Shown in pieces: positions 1 to 8,902 of a stretch of DNA of 34,182 nt. A program made the translations under genes and the position numbers. The notes under the pieces were generated by a model, which was not told the DNA's origin, made no database searches, and was given only the letters and a program-made list of their open reading frames with translations. The stretch comes from Acidovorax sp. (GTDB lineage: Bacteria; Pseudomonadota; Gammaproteobacteria; Burkholderiales; Burkholderiaceae_C): NCBI RefSeq assembly GCF_027492855.1, contig NZ_JAPUDY010000106.1, positions 1 to 34,182 on the forward strand, in the 5' to 3' direction. Numbering within the stretch: the stretch's first letter is position 1; the number at the start of each line of letters is the position of its first letter.

Positions 1-1057
1 CAAAACGCTTGGCGTTCATCTTCTGCCAGATCTTGACGAGGTCGCGGTCGGCGCCTTGCATCAGGCCGTCCATCATTTCGACCACGTCGAGGCGCGCGCC
101 CAGGGTGCTGTAGACGGTGCCCATTTCCAGGCCGATGATGCCGCCGCCCAAAATGAGCATGCGTTTGGGGACTTCTTTCAGCGCCAGGGCGCCGGTGGAG
201 TCAACCACGCGCGGATCGTCGGGCATGAAGGGCAGGCGCACGGCCTGGCTGCCTGCGGCGATGATGGCGTTCTTGAAGGCGATGACCTTCTTGGTGCCGG
301 TTTTCTCCTGCGCGGTGCCGCTGGTCTCTTCCACTTCGAGGTGGTTGGCGCCGACAAAACTGCCGTAGCCACGCACGGTGGTCACCTTGCGCATCTTGGC
401 CATGGCGGCCAGGCCGCCGGTGAGCTTGCCGATGACCTTTTCCTTGTGGCCGCGCAGCTTGTCGATGTTGACGGCGGGCGCACCAAAGTCCACGCCCAGT
501 TCGGCCATGTGGCTGACCTCGTCCATCACGGCGGCCACGTGCAGCAGTGCCTTGGAGGGGATGCAGCCCACGTTCAGGCACACGCCGCCCAGGGTGGCGT
601 AGCGCTCGACGATGACGACCTTGAGGCCCAAGTCGGCTGCGCGGAAGGCAGCGCTGTAGCCGCCAGGGCCGCCGCCAAGCACAAGCACGTCGCACTCCAG
701 GTCAGCCGTGCCTGCAAAGCTGGATGCTACTGGATTGATAGCTGCTTGCGCTTGTTGAACAGGCGCTGGGGCCGGTTTTGGTGCATATTCTGCAGCCACA
801 GGGGTTGCAGCGGCTGCGCCCTGTACTTCCAGCGTGAGCACTACAGCGCCTTCAGCGATCTTGTCGCCCAGCTTCACTTTCAGCTCTTTCACCACCCCAG
901 CGTGGCTGGACGGGATCTCCATGGAGGCCTTGTCGGACTCCACGGTGATCAGGCTTTGCTCGGCCTTGATGGTGTCGCCGGGTTTGACCAGCAGTTCGAT
1001 GATGGCCACTTCGGCGAAGTCGCCGATGTCAGGCACCTTGATGTCGATGATTGCCAT
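1..1057 (-). CDS. lpdA: Dihydrolipoyl dehydrogenase (E3) with N-terminal lipoyl domain, 3' end outside window
   Basis: E3 reoxidises the dihydrolipoyl groups of the pyruvate dehydrogenase complex, passing electrons through FAD to NAD+. About 352 codons are present and the gene runs off the left edge. Residues 1-78 form a lipoyl domain with the modified lysine at K43 in ESDKASMEIP. A mobile Ala/Pro/Gln linker (about 80-118) leads to the FAD-binding GGGPGG (128-133). The redox disulfide CLNVGC follows (C160 and C165). The lipoyl domain on E3 is seen in several beta- and other proteobacteria. The start at 1057 lies 16 bases after the aceF stop, with a G-rich Shine-Dalgarno, so the gene is the third in the aceE-aceF-lpdA operon. 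Part of the linker (about residues 97-108) is encoded by a copy of the dispersed AGCGCTT-type repeat. Confidence 0.97.
   Translation of the reverse strand, partial: MAIIDIKVPDIGDFAEVAIIELLVKPGDTIKAEQSLITVESDKASMEIPSSHAGVVKELKVKLGDKIAEGAVVLTLEVQGAAAATPVAAEYAPKPAPAPVQQAQAAINPVASSFAGTADLECDVLVLGGGPGGYSAAFRAADLGLKVVIVERYATLGGVCLNVGCIPSKALLHVAAVMDEVSHMAELGVDFGAPAVNIDKLRGHKEKVIGKLTGGLAAMAKMRKVTTVRGYGSFVGANHLEVEETSGTAQEKTGTKKVIAFKNAIIAAGSQAVRLPFMPDDPRVVDSTGALALKEVPKRMLILGGGIIGLEMGTVYSTLGARLDVVEMMDGLMQGADRDLVKIWQKMNAKRF
733..769 (+). repeat. AGCGCTT-type repeat, copy D, inside lpdA linker
   Basis: ATTGATAGCTGCTTGCGCTT followed by a diverged right arm (AGGCGCTGG). It lies within codons for the LpdA linker, about residues 97-108, read antisense to the repeat. 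Codons GCG-CAA-GCA-GCT-ATC-AAT give A-Q-A-A-I-N. It is the least conserved copy. Confidence 0.6.
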
Positions 1058-1073
1058 GTGTGTTGCCCCCTGG

Positions 1074-2747
1074 TTACATCACGATGCGGCGGAAGTCCGC
1101 CAGCAGCGAGGCAAAGTACACGTTGAAACGCGCGGCAGCGGCGCCGTCGATCACGCGGTGGTCCCAGCTGAGCGACAGGGGCAGCATCAGGCGCGGTGCG
1201 AACTGCTTGCCGTCCCACTTGGGCTCCAGGCTGCTCTTGCACACACCCATGATGGCGACTTCAGGCGCGTTGATGATAGGCGTGAAGTAGCGCCCGCCAA
1301 TGCCACCCAGCGAGCTGATGGAGAAGCAGCCGCCGGTCATGTCGGCCGGACCCAGCTTGCCGTCGCGCGCCTTCTTGGCCAGCTCGCCCATCTCTTGCGA
1401 GATTTGGACGATGCCCTTTTGGTCAGCATCGCGGATGACGGGCACAACGAGGCCGTTGGGCGTGTCGGCCGCAAAGCCGATGTGAAAGTAGTTCTTGAGC
1501 ACCAGTTGGTCGCCGTCGAGCGAGCTGTTGAACTCGGGGAACTTCTTGAGCGCGGCCACGGCGGCCTTGATCATGAAGGCGAGCATGGTGACCTTGACGC
1601 CACTCTTCTCGTTCTCTTTGTTGAACTGCACGCGGAAGGCTTCGAGGTCGGTGATGTCCGCGTCGTCATGGTTGGTGACGTGCGGGATGACGACCCAGTT
1701 GCGGTGCAGGTTGGCGCCGCTGATCTTCTTGATGCGCGAGAGGTCTTTGCGCTCCACGGGGCCGAATTTGGTGAAGTCCACCTTGGGCCAGGGCAGCAGA
1801 TCGAGGCCGACGCCCGAACCACCACCCGCAGGGGCTTTGGCTGCCTGTGCCTTGGTCTGCGCGGCGCCTGCCATCACCTGCTTGGTGAAGGCCTGCACGT
1901 CATCTTGTGTGATGCGGCCTTTGGGGCCTGTGCCCTTGACTTCGTCGATGGGCACGCCCAGCTCGCGGGCGAACTTGCGCACGGAAGGCGACGCGTGGGG
2001 CAAACCTGCCGTGGGGGTGCCGGGCTGGTGGGCGGGCACGGGCACCGAGGCCACGGCAGCAGCGGGCGCTGCTGCAGCAACCGCAGGGGCTGCCGCAGCA
2101 GGAGCTGGCGTGGGTGCTGGCGCTGCAACAGGTGCAGATGCAGGTGCAGGTGCTGCGCTACCTGCCACGCCTTCCAGCACAGCCACCAGGTCACCGATGT
2201 TGACGACATCGCCGATCTTGACCTTGAGCTCCTTGAGCACGCCGGCAGCGGGCGATGGGATCTCCATGGAGGCCTTGTCGGATTCGACGGTGAACAGCGA
2301 CTGCTCGACTTTGATGGTGTCACCCACCTTGACCAGCATTTCGATGACGGCTACGTCCTTGAAATCGCCGATGTCGGGAACGCGCACTTCCACCGGGCCT
2401 GCGGCCGCAGGGGCTGCAACGGGTGCCGATGCGGCGGCCACCACGGGGGCGGGTGCAGGGGCGGCCTGAGGTGCCGGTGCCGCGACTGGGGCTGCAGCAG
2501 CGCCCGCGTCAGCGGCTTCCACCACGGCAATCACCGAGCCCTGCTTGACCTTGTCGCCCAGGGCGATCTTTAGCTCTTTGACCACGCCAGCGTGGCTGGA
2601 CGGGATCTCCATCGATGCCTTGTCCGATTCGACGGTGATGAGCGATTGCTCGGCCTTCACGGTGTCGCCCACCTTGACCAGCAGCTCGATCACGCCCACT
2701 TCGTCGAAATCCCCGATGTCCGGGACTTGAATGTTGACCAATGCCAT
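1074..2747 (-). CDS. aceF: Pyruvate dehydrogenase E2, dihydrolipoamide acetyltransferase
   Basis: E2 core of the pyruvate dehydrogenase complex: it carries the acetyl group on lipoyl-lysine and transfers it to CoA. The protein has 557 residues. Two lipoyl domains (about 1-78 and 118-195) have their lysines at K43 and K158, each in ESDKASMEIPS. They are joined by Ala/Pro-rich flexible linkers. A peripheral E1/E3-binding domain follows (SPSVRKFARELGVP through GPKGRITQDDV). The C-terminal catalytic domain ends with the active-site DHRVIDG motif. The start at 2747 gives MALVNIQVPDIGDF, the normal first strand of a lipoyl domain, with GGAGA about 8 bases upstream. A longer in-frame reading adds 23 residues unlike the family. 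It follows aceE by 19 bases. Confidence 0.98.
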   Translation of the reverse strand: MALVNIQVPDIGDFDEVGVIELLVKVGDTVKAEQSLITVESDKASMEIPSSHAGVVKELKIALGDKVKQGSVIAVVEAADAGAAAAPVAAPAPQAAPAPAPVVAAASAPVAAPAAAGPVEVRVPDIGDFKDVAVIEMLVKVGDTIKVEQSLFTVESDKASMEIPSPAAGVLKELKVKIGDVVNIGDLVAVLEGVAGSAAPAPASAPVAAPAPTPAPAAAAPAVAAAAPAAAVASVPVPAHQPGTPTAGLPHASPSVRKFARELGVPIDEVKGTGPKGRITQDDVQAFTKQVMAGAAQTKAQAAKAPAGGGSGVGLDLLPWPKVDFTKFGPVERKDLSRIKKISGANLHRNWVVIPHVTNHDDADITDLEAFRVQFNKENEKSGVKVTMLAFMIKAAVAALKKFPEFNSSLDGDQLVLKNYFHIGFAADTPNGLVVPVIRDADQKGIVQISQEMGELAKKARDGKLGPADMTGGCFSISSLGGIGGRYFTPIINAPEVAIMGVCKSSLEPKWDGKQFAPRLMLPLSLSWDHRVIDGAAAARFNVYFASLLADFRRIVM

Positions 2748-2766
2748 TGTTCTGTCTCCGTTCGTT

Positions 2767-5475
2767 TTATGCGTAGAGCGGGTTGATCTTGTCAGCCTGG
2801 ATGTTGTATTTGGCAATCGCCTCGGCCACCTTGGTGGCGGGCAGCACGCCGTCTTCGCTCAGCGCCTTGAGGGCGGCCACGACGATGTAGTGGCGGTTCA
2901 CCTCGAAGTGCTCGCGCAGCTTGCTGCGGAAGTCGCTGCGGCCAAAGCCGTCAGTGCCCAGCACTTTGTAGTTGCGGCCCTTGGGGATGAAGGGGCGGAT
3001 CTGCTCGGCATAGGCCTTCATGTAGTCGGTGGATGCGACCACAGGGCCGGTGCTGGCGCCCAATTGCTGCGCCACGAACGACACGCGCGGCGTCTCCAGC
3101 GGGTGCAGCAGGTTCCAGCGGTCGACGTCCTGGCCTTCGCGGGTGAGTTCGTTGAAGCTGGGGCAGCTCCACACATCGGCCTGCACGCCCCAGTCGGCGG
3201 CCAGCAGGGTTTGCGCGGCCAGCGACTCGCGCAGGATGGTGCCCGAGCCCAGCAGTTGCACGCGCTTTTCTCCATCGGCGCCGGGCTTGCACAGGTACAT
3301 GCCCTTGATGATCTGCTCTTCCGTGCCCGCAACGAGGCCGGGCATGGGGTAGTTTTCGTTGAGCAGCGTGATGTAGTAGAAAACGTTTTCCTGCTGCTCG
3401 ACCATGCGCTTGAGACCCCGGTGCATGATCACGGCCACTTCATGGGCGAAGGTGGGGTCGTAGCTCACGCAGTTGGGAATGGTGTTGGCCAGGATGTGGC
3501 TGTGGCCGTCTTCGTGCTGCAGGCCTTCGCCGTTGAGCGTGGTACGGCCCGAGGTGCCGCCCAACAAGAAGCCGCGTGCCTGCATGTCGCCCGCCGCCCA
3601 GGCCAGATCGCCAATGCGCTGGAACCCGAACATCGAGTAGTACACATAGAACGGGATCATGATCCGGTTGTTGGTGCTGTAGCTCGTGGCCGCAGCGATC
3701 CAGCTGGCCATGCCGCCGGCTTCGTTGATGCCCTCTTGCAGAATTTGCCCGGCCTTGTCTTCCTTGTAGTACATCACCTGGTCGCGGTCGACCGGGGTGT
3801 AGAGCTGGCCCTTGGGGTTGTAGATGCCGATCTGGCGAAACAGGCCTTCCATGCCGAAGGTACGGGCTTCGTCCACCAGGATAGGCACCACGCGCGGGCC
3901 CAGGGCCTGGTCGCGCAGCAGTTGCGTGATGAAACGCACATAGGCCTGCGTCGTGCTGATCTCGCGGCCCTCGGCCGTGGGCTCCAGGATCGCCTTGAAA
4001 GTGTCGATCGCGGGCACGGTGAAGTGCTCTTCGGCCTTGGGACGGCGCTTGGGCAGGTAGCCACCCAGCGCCTGGCGGCGCTCATGCAGGTAGCGCATTT
4101 CGGGCGTGTCTTCGGCGGGCTTGTAGTAAGGGATGTCCGCCAGTTGGCTGTCCGGGATCGGGATGGCGAAGCGGTCGCGGATGTACTTGATGTCTTCGTC
4201 CGACAGCTTCTTGGTCTGGTGCACGGTGTTCTTGCCTTCACCGGCCTTGCCCATGCCGTAGCCCTTCACGGTCTTGACCAGCAGCACGGTGGGCTGGTTC
4301 TTGTGCGCGTTGGCGGCGTGGAACGCGGCGTAGACCTTGGCGGGCTCATGGCCGCCACGGCGCAGCTCGAACACCTCTTCGTCGGTCATGTGCTCGACGA
4401 GCTTGAGCGTCTCGGGGTACTTGCCGAAGAAGTTCTTGCGCACAAAGGCGCCATCGTTGGCCTTCATGGCCTGGTAGTCGCCGTCCAGCGTCTCCATCAT
4501 CAGTTGCTTGAGCTTGCCGGTCTTATCACGCGCCAGCAGCGCGTCCCAGCCATTGCCCCACAGCAGCTTGATCACGTTCCAGCCTGCACCGCGGAACTCG
4601 CCTTCCAGCTCCTGCACGATCTTGCCGTTGCCGCGCACCGGGCCATCCAGGCGCTGCAGGTTGCAGTTGACAACAAAGACCAGGTTGTCGAGGTTCTCGC
4701 GCGCGGCCAGGCCGATGGCGCCCAGCGATTCGGGCTCGTCCATCTCACCGTCGCCGCAGAACACCCAGACCTTGCGGTTGGCGGTGTCGGCAATGCCACG
4801 GGCGTGCAGGTATTTGAGGAAACGGGCCTGGTAGATGGCCATCAGTGGGCCCAGGCCCATCGAGACGGTGGGGAACTGCCAGAACTCGGGCATCAGCTTG
4901 GGATGCGGGTAGCTCGAAAGACCCTTGCCGTCCACTTCCTGGCGGAAGCTGTCGAGCTGCTCTTCGGTCAGGCGGCCTTCGAGGTAGGCGCGGGCATAGA
5001 TGCCGGGCGCGCTGTGGCCCTGGATGTAGAGCAGGTCGCCGCCGTGGTCTTCGCTCGCGGCATGCCAGAAATGGTTGAAACCCGCACCGAACATGCTGGC
5101 CACCGAGGCAAAGGAGCCGATGTGGCCGCCCAGGTCGCCGCCGTCGGCGGGGTCGAGCCGGTTGGCGCGCACCACCATGGCCATGGCGTTCCAGCGCATG
5201 TAGGCGCGCAGGCGCTTTTCAATCGCGATGTTGCCGGGGCAATGGGCCTCTTGGCTGGGCTCGATGGTGTTGACGTAGCCCGTGTTGGCCGAGAACGGCA
5301 GATCGATGCTGCTCTGGCGGGCATGTTCAAGAAGCTGCTCCAGCAGGAAGTGAGCGCGCTCAGGGCCTTCCTTGTCGATCACGGCGGACAGTGCGTCCAT
5401 CCATTCACGGGTTTCCTGTTGATCTGCGTCCGTGCCGATACCGAAACCGGCCTGTGGGTCGGGCTGAGCTGACAT
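2767..5475 (-). CDS. aceE: Pyruvate dehydrogenase E1 component, homodimeric type
   Basis: Thiamine-diphosphate enzyme that decarboxylates pyruvate and reductively acetylates the lipoyl groups of AceF. The 902 residues match the usual length of the fused alpha2-type E1 (E. coli 887). The ThDP/Mg signature starts at G241-D242-G243 (GDGEMDEPES) and ends about 30 residues later near VNCNLQRLDGPV. The N-terminal HIGSFASVASMFGAGFNHFW is typical of AceE. The start at 5475 (MSAQPDPQ) is chosen because AAGGAGA lies about 7 bases upstream. An in-frame extension of 19 residues to 5532 lacks a ribosome site and would run across the promoter. It is first in the operon and divergent from the sensor kinase gene, with 176 bases between the starts. 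Confidence 0.98.
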   Translation of the reverse strand: MSAQPDPQAGFGIGTDADQQETREWMDALSAVIDKEGPERAHFLLEQLLEHARQSSIDLPFSANTGYVNTIEPSQEAHCPGNIAIEKRLRAYMRWNAMAMVVRANRLDPADGGDLGGHIGSFASVASMFGAGFNHFWHAASEDHGGDLLYIQGHSAPGIYARAYLEGRLTEEQLDSFRQEVDGKGLSSYPHPKLMPEFWQFPTVSMGLGPLMAIYQARFLKYLHARGIADTANRKVWVFCGDGEMDEPESLGAIGLAARENLDNLVFVVNCNLQRLDGPVRGNGKIVQELEGEFRGAGWNVIKLLWGNGWDALLARDKTGKLKQLMMETLDGDYQAMKANDGAFVRKNFFGKYPETLKLVEHMTDEEVFELRRGGHEPAKVYAAFHAANAHKNQPTVLLVKTVKGYGMGKAGEGKNTVHQTKKLSDEDIKYIRDRFAIPIPDSQLADIPYYKPAEDTPEMRYLHERRQALGGYLPKRRPKAEEHFTVPAIDTFKAILEPTAEGREISTTQAYVRFITQLLRDQALGPRVVPILVDEARTFGMEGLFRQIGIYNPKGQLYTPVDRDQVMYYKEDKAGQILQEGINEAGGMASWIAAATSYSTNNRIMIPFYVYYSMFGFQRIGDLAWAAGDMQARGFLLGGTSGRTTLNGEGLQHEDGHSHILANTIPNCVSYDPTFAHEVAVIMHRGLKRMVEQQENVFYYITLLNENYPMPGLVAGTEEQIIKGMYLCKPGADGEKRVQLLGSGTILRESLAAQTLLAADWGVQADVWSCPSFNELTREGQDVDRWNLLHPLETPRVSFVAQQLGASTGPVVASTDYMKAYAEQIRPFIPKGRNYKVLGTDGFGRSDFRSKLREHFEVNRHYIVVAALKALSEDGVLPATKVAEAIAKYNIQADKINPLYA

Positions 5476-5535
5476 GCGTTGTCTCCTTAGATGTGGCAGC
5501 AAATTTAGTACGTTGGCTCTAGTTTCGCACATTTT

Positions 5536-5563
5536 TCTATAATTTCAAATGGTGCCTTGTCAT
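5536..5563 (-). promoter_or_regulatory. Candidate sigma-70 promoter of aceE-aceF-lpdA
   Basis: Read on the minus strand, a -35-like ATGACA (5558-5563) and a -10-like TATAGA (5536-5541) are separated by 16 bases. Transcription would begin near 5529, giving a leader of about 54 bases before aceE. This is the best match in an AT-rich island between the two divergent genes. It is sequence inspection only. Confidence 0.5.
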
Positions 5564-5566
5564 TTC

Positions 5567-5578
5567 ATATTGCAATAT
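5567..5578. promoter_or_regulatory. Perfect 12-base palindrome just upstream of the aceE -35 box
   Basis: ATATTGCAATAT is a perfect dyad, 4 bases upstream of the candidate aceE -35 hexamer and about 75 bases before the sensor kinase start. A second near-dyad (TTTGCTGCAAA) follows at about 5578-5588. The position suits an operator for a regulator of aceE, of the sensor-kinase gene, or of both. No regulator can be assigned from sequence alone. Confidence 0.35.
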
Positions 5579-5651
5579 TTTGCTGCAAATGCACATTCAC
5601 CACTCGCCGCAGGGCAGATCGCGGCTCCCCTACACTTGGAGGATGGACTCG

Positions 5652-8207
5652 ATGCCCCCTGCCCCCTCCTCCACGGCTGCGACCGTGGCTGCGCCGATAC
5701 GCTGGTGGCGCAAGTGGTGGCGCGGGTTGTCGCCCACCCGCCAGGACCGGTTTGCCGCCCTGGCGCCACTGGCCGCCGTGCTGATGTTTCTGGCGGCCAT
5801 CGTGGCCGCCTTCTGGTATTTGCGGGCCGAAGAGGCCGAACGCGAGCAAGAAGCCCTACGGCGTGATGTGGAATATGCCCAGCAGCGTGTGCGCCTGCGC
5901 CTGCTGGAGCGGCAGGAGCAGCTCATGCGCATTGCGCGCGACCTCTCCAACCAGGACCTGGGCCGCGCTGAATTCGTCGGCCGTGCCGAGGCGCTGATCA
6001 GCCAGTACCCCGAGCTGCAAGCCATCACCTGGATCGACGAGCGCCGCCGCATCCGCGCCAGCCACGCCGCCCCCACACTGGCGAGCAGCGAGTTGCGCAT
6101 CGCAGGCGAGGTGCTCAAGCCGGGCGGCGACACGGCAGACACCTACGGCCTGGCGCGCGACCTGCAGCAGCCCGTGTATGCGCAGCCCGCCGCCACCAAG
6201 GGCGATGCCACTCCGCTGCTGCAACTGCAGGTGCCCCTGAACAACCAGGGCAAGTTCAGCGGCGTGGTGCTGGGTGAATATTCCATCGACAGCCTGCTGC
6301 GCTACGGCACGCCTACCGAGGTGCTGGCGCGCTACGCCGTCACTCTGCTGGACGGCAAGAACCAGGTGCTGGCGGGCACGCCGCTTGCGCCGCGCAACAA
6401 GGCCACCCAGTTGCTGCCCTGGACACCCAAGGCCAACGAGTACGAAGTGTCCGTCTCCCCCGTGGGCAACGGCCTGGTGCTGCGCGCCCAGGCCTACCGC
6501 ACCTCGCTGGGGGTGGTGGGCAGCGGGCTCTTCTGGCTGGTGGGCACCCTGTCGGCCATGACGGCCTGGATGCTGATCGCCACCTGGCGCCACACCCGCC
6601 GACGCATGCGGGCACAAGAGGCGCTGGTGGCCGAAACCAACTTCCGCCGGGCGATGGAGAACTCCATCCTCACCGGCATGCGCGCCCTGGACCTGGAAGG
6701 CCGCATCAGCTACGTGAACGCCGCCTTCTGCCAGATGACCGGCTGGAGCGCCGAGGAACTGGTGGGCCTCAAAGCGCCTTTCCCCTACTGGCCCGAGGCC
6801 GACCACGAGATTCTGCAGGCCAAGCTGCGCGACGAACTGCGCGGCAACACCATGGCGGGCGGCTTTCAGGTGCGCGTCAAGCGCAAAAGCGGCACGCTGT
6901 TCGACGCGCGGCTGTATGTGTCGCCGCTGATCGATGCCCACGGCCAGCAGACGGGCTGGATGACCTCGATGACCGACATCACCGAGCCCAACCGCATCCG
7001 CGAGCAGCTTTCGGCCTCACACGAGCGCTTCACCATCGTGCTGGAATCGCTCGACGCCTCGGTGTCGGTGGCGCCTCTGGGCAGCGAGGAGCTGCTGTTT
7101 GCCAACAAGCTCTACCGCCAGTGGTTTGGCTCGCAAACCGGCGGGCACCTGCAACTGGTGGCGCAGGCGGGTGTGGTGCCCGTGGCAGGCAAAGAGCAGT
7201 CCGGCATGGACGACGAGGACGGCCTCATGGGCCTGCCCACCGACAGCCTGACCAGCGCCCGCTCCGAAAACGCCGAGATCTACCTGCCCGACCTGGGCAA
7301 GTGGCTGGAAGTGCGCTCGCGCTACCTCAACTGGGTGGACGGCCGCCTGGCGCAGATGGTGATCGCCACCGACATCACCCCCCGCCGCCTGGCCGAGGAG
7401 CAGGCCGAGCGGCAGGCCGAGCGTGCCCAGTCGGTCAGCCGCCTCATCACCATGGGCGAGATGGCATCGAGCGTGGCGCACGAGCTGAACCAGCCGCTCA
7501 CCGCCATCAACAACTACTGCAGCGGCATGGTCTCGCGCATCCAGAGCGGCCAGCTCACGGAAGAGGCGTTGCTCACCGCGCTGCAGAAAACCGCCCACCA
7601 GGCCCAGCGCGCGGGCCAGATCATCCACCGCATCCGCTCCTTCGTGAAGAAAAGCGAGCCCAACCGCGCGCTGGCCGACGTGCACTCCATGGTGAACGAG
7701 GCAGTGGAGCTGGCCGACATCGAACTGCGCCGCCACAACGTGCGGCTCACGCACTATGTGGCCGCCCGCCTGCCGCCCGTGATGGCCGACACCATCCTGA
7801 TCGAGCAGGTGCTGGTCAACCTCATGAAAAACGGCGCCGAAGCTATCCAGCACGCCAACCGCCCCGCCGCTGGCCGCAGCGTGGAGCTGCGCGTGGTGCC
7901 CAAGCAGATCGACGACCGCCAGGTGGTGGAGTTCTCGGTGCAGGACACCGGCAAGGGCCTTGCGCCCGAAGTGCTGGAGCGGCTGTTCGAGGCCTTCTTC
8001 TCGACCAAGGCCGAAGGCATGGGCATGGGCCTCAATCTGTGCCGCAGCATCGTCGAGTCGCACCAAGGAAGGATGCAGGCAGAGAACCTCTACAATGGCC
8101 CAGAGGTCACAGGCTGCAGATTCTCCTTCTGGCTGCCACTCGCCAAGCCTGCTGACGGCACTATAAATTCTGTAGCAAACGTACAAAACCCAAGGACTGT
8201 TGCATGA
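5652..8207 (+). CDS. Membrane-bound PAS sensor histidine kinase (FixL/DctS-like)
   Basis: Sensor kinase of a two-component system, 851 residues. A basic, Trp-rich N-terminus precedes TM1 (about 34-57). A periplasmic region of about 225 residues follows, then TM2 (about 284-309). Two PAS domains follow (about 329-449 and 455-576; the first has a clear YVNAAFCQMTGWSAEELVG core). The HisKA box has phosphoacceptor H610 in AHELNQPL, and the HATPase domain shows an N-box (NLMKNGAEAI), DTGKGL and GMGMGLNLC. The start at 5652 is preferred because GGAGG (5638-5642) lies 9 bases upstream; the in-frame ATG at 5643 touches it. The gene overlaps the response regulator by ATGA. The ligand is unknown; divergence from the pyruvate dehydrogenase operon makes a carboxylate signal a reasonable guess. 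Confidence 0.92.
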   Translation: MPPAPSSTAATVAAPIRWWRKWWRGLSPTRQDRFAALAPLAAVLMFLAAIVAAFWYLRAEEAEREQEALRRDVEYAQQRVRLRLLERQEQLMRIARDLSNQDLGRAEFVGRAEALISQYPELQAITWIDERRRIRASHAAPTLASSELRIAGEVLKPGGDTADTYGLARDLQQPVYAQPAATKGDATPLLQLQVPLNNQGKFSGVVLGEYSIDSLLRYGTPTEVLARYAVTLLDGKNQVLAGTPLAPRNKATQLLPWTPKANEYEVSVSPVGNGLVLRAQAYRTSLGVVGSGLFWLVGTLSAMTAWMLIATWRHTRRRMRAQEALVAETNFRRAMENSILTGMRALDLEGRISYVNAAFCQMTGWSAEELVGLKAPFPYWPEADHEILQAKLRDELRGNTMAGGFQVRVKRKSGTLFDARLYVSPLIDAHGQQTGWMTSMTDITEPNRIREQLSASHERFTIVLESLDASVSVAPLGSEELLFANKLYRQWFGSQTGGHLQLVAQAGVVPVAGKEQSGMDDEDGLMGLPTDSLTSARSENAEIYLPDLGKWLEVRSRYLNWVDGRLAQMVIATDITPRRLAEEQAERQAERAQSVSRLITMGEMASSVAHELNQPLTAINNYCSGMVSRIQSGQLTEEALLTALQKTAHQAQRAGQIIHRIRSFVKKSEPNRALADVHSMVNEAVELADIELRRHNVRLTHYVAARLPPVMADTILIEQVLVNLMKNGAEAIQHANRPAAGRSVELRVVPKQIDDRQVVEFSVQDTGKGLAPEVLERLFEAFFSTKAEGMGMGLNLCRSIVESHQGRMQAENLYNGPEVTGCRFSFWLPLAKPADGTINSVANVQNPRTVA

Positions 8208-8830
8208 GCTTGATTCCGAAAAAAGGCACTGTTTACGTTGTAGATGACGACGAAGCAGTCCGCGATTCCCTGCAGTGGCTGCTGGAAGGCAAGGACTACC
8301 GGGTGCGTTGCTTTGATTCGGCCGAGACCTTTCTTTCGCGCTACGACCCGCGCGAAGTGGCCTGCCTGATCGTGGACATCCGCATGGGCGGCATGACTGG
8401 CCTGGAACTGCAGGACCGCCTCATCGAGCGCAAGTCCCCGCTGCCCATCGTGTTCATCACCGGCCACGGCGACGTGCCCATGGCCGTGAACACCATGAAG
8501 AAGGGCGCGCTTGATTTCATCCAGAAGCCTTTTGACGAAGAAGAACTGGTCGGCCTGGTCGAGCGCATGCTGGACCACGCCCGCGAAAGCTTCACCGACC
8601 ACCAGCAAGCCGCCAGCCGCGACGCCCTGCTCTCCAAGCTCACCAGCCGCGAGGCCCAGGTGCTCGAACGCATCGTCGCCGGCCGCCTGAACAAGCAGAT
8701 CGCCGACGACCTGGGCATCAGCATCAAGACCGTGGAGGCGCACCGCGCCAACATCATGGAAAAGCTGAACGCCAACACCGTGGCCGACCTGCTCAAGATC
8801 GCCCTGGGCCAGAACGCGCCCAAGGGTTGA
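8204..8830 (+). CDS. FixJ/NarL-type response regulator
   Basis: DNA-binding partner of the preceding kinase, 208 residues. The receiver domain (about 8-125) has acidic residues D14-D16, phosphoacceptor D58 in VDIRMGG, T86 in FITGHGD and K108 in QKPF, all as in active receivers. The C-terminal LuxR-type helix-turn-helix spans about 146-190 (LTSREAQVLERIVAG, then KTVEAHRANIMEKL). The FITGHGD and KGALDFIQKPF segments are characteristic of the FixJ/DctR/TodT branch. ATGA overlap with the kinase stop implies translational coupling. An AGCGCTT-type repeat begins 8 bases after the stop codon. Confidence 0.94.
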   Translation: MSLIPKKGTVYVVDDDEAVRDSLQWLLEGKDYRVRCFDSAETFLSRYDPREVACLIVDIRMGGMTGLELQDRLIERKSPLPIVFITGHGDVPMAVNTMKKGALDFIQKPFDEEELVGLVERMLDHARESFTDHQQAASRDALLSKLTSREAQVLERIVAGRLNKQIADDLGISIKTVEAHRANIMEKLNANTVADLLKIALGQNAPKG

Positions 8831-8838
8831 TGCTCCTA

Positions 8839-8886
8839 TTTTGATAGCTGTTAGCGCTTATAGATAAAGCGCTAGAGGCATTTTTT
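8839..8886 (+). repeat. AGCGCTT-type palindromic repeat, copy A (response regulator-folD gap)
   Basis: Begins TTTTGATAGCTGTTAGCGCT and ends AAGCGCTAGAGGCATTTTTT. TAGCGCTT (8852-8859) pairs with AAGCGCTA (8867-8874) around a 7-base loop. It lies in the 72-base gap between the response regulator and folD. The U-rich end could give weak termination, but the family-wide sequence conservation argues for a dispersed element rather than a simple terminator. Confidence 0.8.
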
Positions 8887-8902
8887 AATCATATTTTTCG
8901 AC

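Noticed and set aside
834-2573. 579-codon plus-strand frame antisense to lpdA and aceF
   Set aside because: Translation is low-complexity Cys/Arg/Gly-rich; the minus strand has well-conserved lipoyl and catalytic motifs.
2731-5472. 913-codon open frame on the plus strand, antisense to aceE
   Set aside because: It mirrors aceE exactly; long antisense frames are expected in GC-rich genes. The translation has no family motifs, while aceE is unmistakable.
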